A stretch of DNA of 35,044 nucleotides from Amycolatopsis pittospori (lineage in GTDB: Bacteria > Actinomycetota > Actinomycetes > Mycobacteriales > Pseudonocardiaceae), in assembly GCF_013870525.1 (NCBI RefSeq), contig NZ_JACBXD010000077.1, forward strand, positions 1-35,044. Direction: 5' to 3'. Below, piece by piece: positions 16,284 to 22,793 of this stretch. Position 1 is the stretch's first letter. Each line of letters begins with the position of its first letter. Under the pieces are notes generated by a model, which had not been told where the DNA came from, searched no databases, and saw only the letters and a list, made by a program, of their open reading frames with translations. The position numbers were made by a program, and so were the translations under genes.

Positions 16284-16594
16284 TACAGGTTCCCCGCCTT
16301 GGTGATGGCGTCGCGCTGGTCGTCCTCGTTGGAGCCGTAGGAGGAGCCCGCGGTGCTGAGGTTCGTGCCGAACGATCCGAGTGTGGTGCTGTAGCCGTTG
16401 ACCGAGTCCCAGAGCGCCTTCACGCCGGCGGTGTACTTCGCCGCGTGGTCACCGTGCGCCTGGCCGAAACCCGCCGCGTTCACCGGTGTGCTCGACAGGT
16501 CCGGATTGTCTTCGAGCAATTGCTCCGTGAGCTTGCCGATGTTCTTCGACGCCGACGACAATGCCTCCGTCGCCGCGGTGTAGCCCCCGCTCAT
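16283..16594 (-). CDS. EspC/WXG100-like small type VII protein
   Basis: A 103-residue ESX-type helical hairpin: helix 1 (TAATEALSSASKNIGKLTEQLLED), a turn with GFGQAHGDH, and helix 2 (YTAGVKALWDSVNGYSTTLGSFGTNLSTAGSSY). It ends with YGSNE, a YxxxE export motif, at about 86-90. The length matches EspC-family (ESX-1 secretion-associated) partners. The canonical WxG is not present; a single W sits in helix 2. ATGA overlap with the acyl carrier gene and TAATG overlap with the giant substrate show tight coupling on both sides. It probably heterodimerises with the giant protein's helical domain (inference). Confidence 0.8.
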   Translation of the reverse strand: MSGGYTAATEALSSASKNIGKLTEQLLEDNPDLSSTPVNAAGFGQAHGDHAAKYTAGVKALWDSVNGYSTTLGSFGTNLSTAGSSYGSNEDDQRDAITKAGNL

Positions 16595-16857
16595 TTCAGC
16601 CTCTCGTCAGATTCGCCGGTGTTGCCGCCGAGCGCCTCGGCGAGCACTTCGGCCACCGCACCGATGTCGGTGAACCGGTCGAGCAGGTCCAGATCGATGG
16701 ACACGTCGTAATAGATCTCGAGCGCCGACAGCAACTTGATCCGCCCCTTGGAGTCGATGCCCAGTTCCTCGAGCGGCGCGTCGTGTTCGATGGCGGTGGG
16801 GTCGAGCCGGAAGGTCTCACTGACGACTTTCACGACGTCGGCGCGGTGATCACCCAT
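16591..16857 (-). CDS. Acyl carrier protein
   Basis: 88 residues from ATG 16857 (ATG 16869 would add four). A typical four-helix carrier: helix 1 (ADVVKVVSETFRL), the phosphopantetheine site LGIDSKGRIKLLSALE with Ser36, and helix 3 (DLLDRFTDIGAVAEVLAEAL). The residue after the Ser is Lys rather than the usual Leu or Met. The start lies 8 bases inside the acyl-AMP ligase gene, and the stop overlaps the EspC-like gene (ATGA). It should accept the acyl group activated by the ligase. No condensing enzyme, thioesterase or transferase is in the operon, so the onward acceptor is unknown. Confidence 0.92.
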   Translation of the reverse strand: MGDHRADVVKVVSETFRLDPTAIEHDAPLEELGIDSKGRIKLLSALEIYYDVSIDLDLLDRFTDIGAVAEVLAEALGGNTGESDERLK

Positions 16858-18499
16858 CGGCCCGACCATACCGTGACTTGGTGGCGGACCGGGCGATCTT
16901 GCCGCTGGAGGTGCGCGGCAGCTCGCCGGGCGGAACAAGACGCACCGAGCGCAAGGTGAGGTCGTTTTCGCGTGACACGGCCAGTAGGACGGCTCGGGTG
17001 ACCTCTTTCCGGTCGGCGACGGCGTCCTTTGCCCATTCGGCCACGACCACTGCCCCTTCGCCTTTCTCGTCGGTCACTCCGAAAGCGGCGACCCGGTCGC
17101 GGCGGACCTCCGGATGGGCCGCGCCCGCCACCGCTTCGATGTCCTGCGGATGGAAGTTGCGGCCGTCGATGAGGATGAGGTCCTTGAGCCTGCCGGTGAT
17201 GTAGAGGTCGCCGCGGTGGACGACGCCGAGATCGCCGGTGCGCAGCCAGCCGCCGACGCCGTCGAGTTCGGCGTCGAACACGTCCGAGTCGCCGCGGCCC
17301 CAATAGCCGGTCGCGACGTTCGGGCCGTGGATCCAGATCTCCCCGGCGAGACCTTCGGGCTGCGCCACGCCGTCGCGGACGATCCGCACCCGTTGCCCGA
17401 GGGGACGGCCGACGGAGATGAGCCCCATACCGTCCGGCACCTCGATCGCGCGGCCCTGTGCGAGGGCTTCGCGGTCGAACACCGCGCCCCGCGGCCCCTC
17501 TTCGCCCGCACTCGCGACGTACACGGTCGCTTCGGCCAAGCCGTAGGACGGGCGGTGGGCTTCGGGCCGGAACCCGCGCGGGCCGAAGACCTCCTGGAAC
17601 CGCGTCACCGTGCTCGGCCGGACCGGTTCCGCACCGTTGAGCGCCACTCGCACGCCGGACAGGTCGAGGTCGTCCCCGGCCTGCTCGGCGGCGTCCGCGG
17701 CCAGGTCGAACGCGAAGTTCGGCGCCGCGGTGAACACGGACGGGTGATCCGCCAGCTGACGCAGCCACCGGACGGGCCGGTGCACGAACTCGGCGGGTGC
17801 CATGAACACCGACCGCGCGCCCGCGAAGACGGGCAGGCACAGCAGCTGGATCAGGCCCATGTCGTGGAAGAACGGGATCCAGCCGGCGCAGGTCGTGCCC
17901 TCGTCGACGGCATAGGCGCGGGACGCCTGCCAGCAGGCCGCCGCGATCGCGCGGTGCGGGATCACCGCGCCGGCGGGCTCCCGCGTCGACCCGGACGTGT
18001 ACTGGAGGTAGGCGGGGCTCCCGGGATCGGCCGGGAGCGGATCGGCGCCGGGTCCGGAAAGCTCGTCGACCACCACGAGCCGTTCGGGCGTCCCGGCTTC
18101 CAGCGTTTTCGCGGCGGCGGCAGACGACGTCAGCCAAATCCGCGCGTCGCAGTCCGCGAGCACGCCGCCGAGCCTGCTTCGCTGGGCGCGGCTGCCCGGC
18201 GCCATCAACGGCACCGCCACCAGCCCCGCGGCGAGCGCGCCGAAGAACGCGAGCGGATAGTTCAGGTCCTGGCCGGTGAGCACGGCGGCACGATCACCCG
18301 GTTCGGCTACCCGGCGCAGCTCGCCGGCGACCTGCCGCACCCGGGTGACGAACTCGGCCCAGGTGACCGTGTGGTCCACGCCGGCGCCGTGATCCTGATG
18401 CGTGAACAGCGGACGCCGATCGTTCGCGCGCGCGAACAGCCTGTCGACGATCGAAGTGCGCAGCACCTCGTCCGGGACGTCCGATGGCAACGCTGTCAT
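16850..18499 (-). CDS. Fatty acyl-AMP ligase (FAAL)
   Basis: 549 residues of the FadD32-like ANL family. The P-loop YTSGSTREPAG lies at 167-177, in the FAAL form with Arg-x-Pro-Ala, followed by GWIPFFHDMGLI (206-217), YGLAEAT (319-325), TGDLG (421-425), GRLKDLILIDGRNFHPQDIE (437-456) and SSGKIAR with Lys534. FAALs form acyl adenylates and pass the chain to a carrier protein rather than CoA; the overlapping downstream carrier gene fits this. I prefer ATG 18499; a TTG at 18508 adds three codons. It is the first gene of the coupled operon with the type VII proteins. The chain length used cannot be read from sequence. Confidence 0.92.
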   Translation of the reverse strand: MTALPSDVPDEVLRTSIVDRLFARANDRRPLFTHQDHGAGVDHTVTWAEFVTRVRQVAGELRRVAEPGDRAAVLTGQDLNYPLAFFGALAAGLVAVPLMAPGSRAQRSRLGGVLADCDARIWLTSSAAAAKTLEAGTPERLVVVDELSGPGADPLPADPGSPAYLQYTSGSTREPAGAVIPHRAIAAACWQASRAYAVDEGTTCAGWIPFFHDMGLIQLLCLPVFAGARSVFMAPAEFVHRPVRWLRQLADHPSVFTAAPNFAFDLAADAAEQAGDDLDLSGVRVALNGAEPVRPSTVTRFQEVFGPRGFRPEAHRPSYGLAEATVYVASAGEEGPRGAVFDREALAQGRAIEVPDGMGLISVGRPLGQRVRIVRDGVAQPEGLAGEIWIHGPNVATGYWGRGDSDVFDAELDGVGGWLRTGDLGVVHRGDLYITGRLKDLILIDGRNFHPQDIEAVAGAAHPEVRRDRVAAFGVTDEKGEGAVVVAEWAKDAVADRKEVTRAVLLAVSRENDLTLRSVRLVPPGELPRTSSGKIARSATKSRYGRADG

Positions 18500-18523
18500 G
18501 TCTCGCAACCTACTGGAGACAGC

Positions 18524-18575
18524 GCCGTCCGTCTGATCACGCGTGCCGTCCGCCTGATCACGTCCGCCGTCCGTT
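18524..18575. promoter_or_regulatory. 21-bp phased direct repeats ahead of FAAL operon
   Basis: GCCGTCCGTCTGATCACG (18524-18541), GCCGTCCGCCTGATCACG (18545-18562) and a partial GCCGTCCGTT (18566-18575) recur every 21 bases, two DNA turns. The first two contain the palindrome TGATCA. They sit in the 106-base gap between the MarR stop and the FAAL start, 25 bases from the ATG, and so are candidate operator sites for this operon. Confidence 0.55.
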
Positions 18576-18605
18576 GGCGCCCCGGCGTCGCGCTGACGCG
18601 GCTCG

Positions 18606-19055
18606 CTACCGATCGAGCCGCTCGGTGACCGCGTGCATCGCGCGGCCGACCGCCCGGAGGTCGTCCGGCTCGATCACGTCCACGAAGTGCTCCCGCACGG
18701 TCCGCAGGTTGTCGGGCGCCGCGCGGCGCAAGGTTTCGTGGCCCGCGTCGGTGAGCCGGGCGCTGACGCCGCGTCCGTCTTCGGCCGCGGACTCCCGCTG
18801 GACGAGGCCGCGGGTCTCCAACCCGTTGATGCGATGGGAAAGCCTGCTGCGCGAGTAATAGGCCGACTTCGCGAGGTCGGCCATCCGCATCGAACGACCG
18901 TCCGCTTCGGACAGTCGCACCAGCAGTTCGTACTCCGCCAGGGAAAGTCCGTGCTGTTCCCGCAGGCGCCGGTCGAGCAGGTCGACGAACCGCACCGATC
19001 CTTCGATGAACGCCCGCCAGTCGCGCTGCTGATCCGCGTCGAGCCAGTTGGTCAC
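18606..19055 (-). CDS. MarR family transcriptional regulator
   Basis: 149 residues with the winged helix-turn-helix of MarR proteins: LSLAEYELLVRLSEA (37-51), MADLAKSAYYSRSRLSHRINGLETRGLVQR (58-87), wing AEDGRGVSARLTDAG, then a C-terminal dimerisation helix. GTG start. It is divergent from a cupin gene; two symmetric GTTGAnnnnnTCAAC sites lie in the 76-base gap and are probable autoregulatory operators. It is also co-directional with and just upstream of the FAAL-T7SS operon, so control of that operon is possible but not shown. Confidence 0.93.
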   Translation of the reverse strand: MTNWLDADQQRDWRAFIEGSVRFVDLLDRRLREQHGLSLAEYELLVRLSEADGRSMRMADLAKSAYYSRSRLSHRINGLETRGLVQRESAAEDGRGVSARLTDAGHETLRRAAPDNLRTVREHFVDVIEPDDLRAVGRAMHAVTERLDR

Positions 19056-19070
19056 ACCGCCACGGTAGCA

Positions 19071-19117
19071 GTTGACGCCTTCAACTATCTCGGGCTAGCT
19101 TGGTTGAAGACTTCAAC
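19071..19117. promoter_or_regulatory. Two MarR-type operator palindromes
   Basis: GTTGACGCCTTCAAC (19071-19085) and GTTGAAGACTTCAAC (19103-19117) are 15-base sites whose centres are 32 bases (three turns) apart. The second is a perfect palindrome about a central base; the first has one broken pair. They occupy the divergent promoter region between MarR and cupin genes, where MarR repressors normally bind. Confidence 0.75.
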
Positions 19118-19131
19118 TAGATGGGGTGGCG

Positions 19132-19590
19132 ATGACGAACGACGCTTGGGTGGTGCAGGAAAGAGACGCGGAGGTCATCGAGAAGCCCGCGTTGTGGCTG
19201 CTGGCCGACAGTGGGCACACGGGTGGGTACCTCGGTGCGAACCGGCTGTATCTGCGTGCCGGGGAGCCCGGCACGAAACCGCACTATCACTCGAAATCCG
19301 CGGAAGCCTTCTACGTTCTCGAAGGCGCGCTGCGGATGCTCGTCGGGACCGAAACGGTCACCGTGGAACGAGGTGGCTACGTGGTGATCCCGCCGGGTGT
19401 CCGGCACGCGTTCGCCGCGCCGCCGGACACGGCCGCGGACGTTCTCATCACGCTGGCTCCCGGCGTCGAGCGGTTCGACTACTTCCGTGTCCTGCCGGAG
19501 ATCCTCCGCGGAAACCTGGCGCAGGAAGAGGTCGACAGGATTCACGAGCGGTACGACGTCCACTTCGTCGACGCGCCGGAATGGGCCTAG
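19132..19590 (+). CDS. Cupin domain protein
   Basis: 152 residues, single cupin barrel. Motif 1 reads KPHYHSKSAEAFYVLEGAL, with metal ligands HxH and Glu, and motif 2 reads GGYVVIPPGVRHAF. A C-terminal helix pair (FDYFRVLPEILRG, EVDRIHERYDVHF) is common in quercetinase-like cupins. ATG 19132 follows ATGGGGTGG; GTG 19126 is an in-frame alternative. Its divergent MarR neighbour probably represses it. A metal-dependent oxygenase or isomerase acting on a small aromatic ligand is plausible, but the substrate cannot be named. Confidence 0.88.
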   Translation: MTNDAWVVQERDAEVIEKPALWLLADSGHTGGYLGANRLYLRAGEPGTKPHYHSKSAEAFYVLEGALRMLVGTETVTVERGGYVVIPPGVRHAFAAPPDTAADVLITLAPGVERFDYFRVLPEILRGNLAQEEVDRIHERYDVHFVDAPEWA

Positions 19591-19601
19591 GTGTATTGAC
19601 C

Positions 19602-19982
19602 TCAGTTCTCGCGGGGAAAGCCGTCGAGCTGATCCCGCAACGGCGTGACGTCGCCGGTTTCCCGGGCCACCCGGATCACCTCACGCAGTCGCGCGAGGTG
19701 ATCCGGGTGTTCCCGCCAGTACGGTGCCCGGACCACGAGGATCGCGGAGAGCAGGTCGCCGGGGTAGTACCGGCCCTCGGCCATGGGGTCGGCTTCGAGC
19801 AGGGGAAGGGCGAGGGGAACGAGCACCTCGACGCTCACCCGCTGTCCCAGCAGTACTCGCAGATCCTCCACCTCGAAGTCCCGGATCGGCTTGCGGCGCA
19901 ACCGGTAGACCGTCGTCATCAGGCCGGTCGCGTCCGGTGGCGGGTCGCCCCACGGCGGTTCGAGGTCGTCCAAGGTGGTCAC
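19602..19982 (-). CDS. Orphan CDI-type immunity protein
   Basis: 126 residues matching the actinomycete 'contact-dependent growth inhibition immunity' pattern (CdiI_3-like): LDDLEPPWGDPPPDATGLM, VYRLRRKPIRDFEVEDLRVLLGQRVSVEVLVPLALPLLEADPMAEG, then YYPGDLLSAIL and a final PLRDQLDGF. GTG start. No CdiA-like or T7SS toxin gene adjoins it: it is convergent with the cupin gene and 10 bases downstream of a deacetylase. Stand-alone immunity genes protect against toxins of neighbours, but this is inference from the family name. Confidence 0.72.
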   Translation of the reverse strand: MTTLDDLEPPWGDPPPDATGLMTTVYRLRRKPIRDFEVEDLRVLLGQRVSVEVLVPLALPLLEADPMAEGRYYPGDLLSAILVVRAPYWREHPDHLARLREVIRVARETGDVTPLRDQLDGFPREN

Positions 19983-19992
19983 GGGCTCGAAG

Positions 19993-20637
19993 CTACCCGG
20001 GTGCCACCGCTCGTCCGGTCTGCGGGGAGATCATCCCGGCGCACAGCCCGCGGGCGGCCAGGCCCTGGGCGATCCGCGGGATCGCGGCGACGGTGTTGGC
20101 CGGCCAGTCGTGCATGAGGATGACCTGCCCGTTGGTGAGCCGGGCGTTCGCCGCGACGATCGCGTCGGTGCTCGCGTTGTTCCAGTCCTGCGAGTCGACG
20201 TCCCAGATGATCTGGGTGAGACCGTACCGCGACGCGACCGACCGCACGGTCGCGTTGGTCTCGCCGTAGGGCGGCCGGAACAACTTCGGTGTGCCGCCAC
20301 CGGCATTGGCGACGGCCTGTTGCGTCCGGGAGATCTCCGAATCGACCTGCGACTGGCTCAGCTGGGTCAGATGCGGATGCGTGTAGCTGTGGTTCGCCAC
20401 CCACATTCCGGCGCTGACCTGGGCCCGCACCTGCGTCGGATTCGCGGCGGCGTACTGGCCCTGGTTGAACATCGTGGCCCGCAGCCCGCTCTGCCGGAGC
20501 GCGGTGAGCAGGCGAGGGGTGTTGGAGGCGGAAGGCCCGTCATCGAAGGTGAGCCCGACGTAGCCCGAGCAGGCGGCTGCGGGGACGGCACCGGGAGCGA
20601 AGGTGAGGGCGGCGACCAGCGCGGCGACGACGAACAC
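19993..20637 (-). CDS. Secreted CE4 polysaccharide (acetylxylan) deacetylase
   Basis: 214 residues: a signal peptide (residues 1-22, VVAALVAALTFAPGAVPAAA) followed directly by a complete NodB domain. Motif 1 is TFDDGPS (Asp32, Asp33), motif 2 HSYTHPHL (His83, His87), motif 3 RPPYG (121-125), motif 4 DVDSQDW (146-152) and motif 5 LMHDW (His176). It most resembles AxeA-type acetylxylan esterases and is paired with a GH11 xylanase, so it should deacetylate xylan outside the cell. The GTG start lies four bases after the xylanase stop and in the same frame. No carbohydrate-binding module follows. Confidence 0.9.
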   Translation of the reverse strand: MFVVAALVAALTFAPGAVPAAACSGYVGLTFDDGPSASNTPRLLTALRQSGLRATMFNQGQYAAANPTQVRAQVSAGMWVANHSYTHPHLTQLSQSQVDSEISRTQQAVANAGGGTPKLFRPPYGETNATVRSVASRYGLTQIIWDVDSQDWNNASTDAIVAANARLTNGQVILMHDWPANTVAAIPRIAQGLAARGLCAGMISPQTGRAVAPG

Positions 20638-20640
20638 GGG

Positions 20641-21312
20641 TCACCCGCCCACGGTGATGCTGGAGTTCCCGCTGCTCTGGTACCCCTCGGTCGCCATGAT
20701 CATGTAGTAGCTGAAGGAGCCGAGCCGCATGCCGGCCCGCGCCCACGCGTCGAAGTGGTTTCCGGTGGTGATGGTGCCGCCGGTCCGTTTCGCCTGCCGG
20801 ACGCTCCAGTACTGGTTGAACGTCTTCGTCCCTTCGACGGACGGGGCGTTGTACCTGGTCGTCTGGTAGATGTCGTACGTCCCGCCGTCGCTGGTGACGG
20901 TGCCCTTGTAGGTCCCGGTCGGCCGGTAGGTGCCCCAGTTGTCGACGATGTAGTACTCCACCAGCGGATTCGACGTCCAGCCGTAGAGTGTCAGGTAGGC
21001 GTTCCCGGACGGGGTGAAGCTGCCCGAGTAGTTCACGCTCCGCCGTGAGCCGTTGCTCCAGCCCTTGCCCGCCACGAAATTGCCGGTGTTGCTCCACGAG
21101 GTGCGATAGCTGCCACCGGAGCTCAGGGTCATCGAGACCGAGCCGGGCCGGTCGGTCCAGAACGAGTAGTAGTACCCGTTGTTCGTGCCGGTCTGGTTCG
21201 TCGTGATCACCGTGTCGGCCGTGGCCGTGCCGGAGACGAACGCCGTGATCATCGCGGCCGCGAAGGCCCCGCTGAGCAGCATCCGGAACCGGGATCTCCC
21301 AAGAGACTTCAT
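20641..21312 (-). CDS. Endo-1,4-beta-xylanase, GH11
   Basis: 223 residues: signal peptide with twin-Arg-like start (SLGRSRFRMLL) and cleavage near ATA-DTV (residue 33), then a complete GH11 jelly roll. The nucleophile is Glu119 in PLVEYYIVDNWGTYRP and the acid/base is Glu209 in MATEGYQSSG; the thumb contains RYNAPSVEGTKTFNQYWSVR. It is secreted and cleaves xylan backbone. No linker or carbohydrate-binding module follows, unlike S. lividans XlnB. GAGGGAG precedes the ATG. It pairs with the deacetylase as in the xlnB-axeA arrangement of Streptomyces. Confidence 0.95.
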   Translation of the reverse strand: MKSLGRSRFRMLLSGAFAAAMITAFVSGTATADTVITTNQTGTNNGYYYSFWTDRPGSVSMTLSSGGSYRTSWSNTGNFVAGKGWSNGSRRSVNYSGSFTPSGNAYLTLYGWTSNPLVEYYIVDNWGTYRPTGTYKGTVTSDGGTYDIYQTTRYNAPSVEGTKTFNQYWSVRQAKRTGGTITTGNHFDAWARAGMRLGSFSYYMIMATEGYQSSGNSSITVGG

Positions 21313-21385
21313 TGCGTTTGCTCCCTCTTCGTCGAGGTCTGCCGAGGAAAAAAGTGTCTGTGGCGCGGAGGAAGCCGGTCAAAGA

Positions 21386-21402
21386 CTTTCGAAGAAGTTT
21401 CG
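21386..21402. promoter_or_regulatory. Possible xylanase control motif
   Basis: CTTTCGAAGAAGTTTCG, which on the xylanase strand reads CGAAACTTCTTCGAAAG, lies about 75-90 bases upstream of the GH11 ATG. It contains the CGAAAC and TTTCG half-sites I recall from CGAAACTTTCG elements ahead of actinomycete xylanase genes. Weak evidence. Confidence 0.35.
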
Positions 21403-21514
21403 GAGTTCGCGTGAGTGTGGCCAGGCTCATTCCCGGCTCCGACGATGGGCTCTGGAGCTCGCGTCCCGGCTACCGATATCGTCAAGGGATGCTGGTGATC
21501 GTTCGTGAGCACCC

Positions 21515-22159
21515 GTGCGGCCGGGCGCGGTGAGCCACTCCGCCCCGGAGCCGGAGCAGGTCGGGCGGAAGGTGCGGTTACGCGAGGTCGGCCTTCGGGA
21601 CCGTCGCGTCCTGATGGGCTTCGACCGTGACATGGCCCGCGAGGCGACGCCGCTGATCGGCGGCGGGCACCGGCACTGGGCCTCCCACCGTTCACTCGCC
21701 GACGGCGACGACATCCACTTCGGTATCGAGACCGTCCGTGGGCGGATGCTGGTCGGATCGGTCTGCACCATCGGCGCCGACCCGGCGACCGGCCTGTTCG
21801 GCTACGGCATCGGGATCGCGCCTCGCCACCAGCGCTGCGGCTACGCCACGGACGCCATCACCGTCCTCCTGTCGCATATGTTCGAGCAGCGCGGCTTCCG
21901 CAAATGCGAGGTCAGCGTGTACGGCGGCAACCTGGCGTCGTTGTCGCTGCACGGCGGACTGGGTTTCCGCGAGGAGGGCAGGCTGCGCGACACCGAGGTG
22001 GTGCGCGGCGAGATCAAGTACCTGGTGCGGATGGGCATCACGGCGGAGGAGTTCGCCGCCCGCCGTCCGGACGACCTGGGCGGATTCGGCCGCCAGGGGC
22101 AGCACCGGCGGCCCCGTCGCGGCAAGCACTGGCGTGCTCCCGCCGCCGTCAGCGGGTAA
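21515..22159 (+). CDS. GNAT family N-acetyltransferase
   Basis: 214 residues of the RimJ/RimL-like GNAT type: VRLREVGLRDRRVL opening, GIETVRGRMLVGSVCTIG beta strands, acetyl-CoA loop APRHQRCGYATDAI near residues 104-117, and LSLHGGLGFREEGRLRD near 149-165. The last 35 residues are basic and probably disordered. GTG 21515 is the longest start and GTG 21530 is equally possible; neither has a strong ribosome site. Its stop overlaps that of the convergent response regulator by 11 bases. The acceptor substrate is unknown. Confidence 0.85.
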   Translation: MRPGAVSHSAPEPEQVGRKVRLREVGLRDRRVLMGFDRDMAREATPLIGGGHRHWASHRSLADGDDIHFGIETVRGRMLVGSVCTIGADPATGLFGYGIGIAPRHQRCGYATDAITVLLSHMFEQRGFRKCEVSVYGGNLASLSLHGGLGFREEGRLRDTEVVRGEIKYLVRMGITAEEFAARRPDDLGGFGRQGQHRRPRRGKHWRAPAAVSG

Positions 22160-22793
22160 TGCCCGTCTCGTAGGCGAAGACGACGGCCTGCACGCGATCG
22201 CGGAGATCGAGTTTCGTGAGGATGCGGCCGACATGCGTCTTCACCGTCCCCGGCGAGAGATACAGCAGTTCGGCGATTTCGGCGTTGGACAGGCCGCGGG
22301 CCAGATGTTGCAGCACTTCGCGTTCACGTCCGGTGAGCAGGCCGAGTTTGCCGTCGGACGGCGGCACCGGCCGGCCGGTGACGACGCGATCCAGCAGGCG
22401 GCGGGTGACGGTGGGGGCGAGGGTGGCTTCGCCGGCGGCGACGACGCGGACCGCGGAGAGCAGGTCCGGCGCCAGCGAGTCCTTGAGCAGGAAACCACTG
22501 GCCCCCGCGTGGAGCGCGGCGTAGACGTACTCGTCCAGGTCGAAGGTGGTCAGCACGAGCACCCGGGTGCGATGCGCCGCGGCGATCGCGGCCGTGGCCT
22601 CGACGCCGTCCATCTCCGGCATCCGGATGTCCATCAGCACGACGTCGGGATCGAGGGCCGCCACCAGTTCGACGGCCTCCGCGCCGTCGCCCGCCTCGCC
22701 GACGACCTCGAGGTCGTCCGCGTTGTCCAGGATCATCCGCAGACCGGTGCGCACCAGCGCCTGGTCGTCGGCGATGACCAGCCGGATCGTCAT
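22149..22793 (-). CDS. NarL/LuxR-type response regulator
   Basis: 214 residues from ATG 22793; the frame is open further upstream, but that part lies opposite the kinase. Receiver domain with DD at 9-10, phospho-acceptor Asp55 in VVLMDIRMPEMDG, conserved T-T-F and LLKDS. The C-terminal LuxR helix-turn-helix reads LTGREREVLQHLARGLSNAEIAELLYLSPGTVKTHVGRILTKLDLRDR. The ATGA overlap with the upstream kinase gene makes them a cognate pair. Its targets are unknown; the divergent secreted esterase is a candidate by position. Confidence 0.94.
   Translation of the reverse strand: MTIRLVIADDQALVRTGLRMILDNADDLEVVGEAGDGAEAVELVAALDPDVVLMDIRMPEMDGVEATAAIAAAHRTRVLVLTTFDLDEYVYAALHAGASGFLLKDSLAPDLLSAVRVVAAGEATLAPTVTRRLLDRVVTGRPVPPSDGKLGLLTGREREVLQHLARGLSNAEIAELLYLSPGTVKTHVGRILTKLDLRDRVQAVVFAYETGITR

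Noticed and set aside
17114..18628. 504-codon plus-strand frame opposite the acyl-AMP ligase
   Set aside because: The minus-strand protein has every ANL motif; the plus-strand translation has none.
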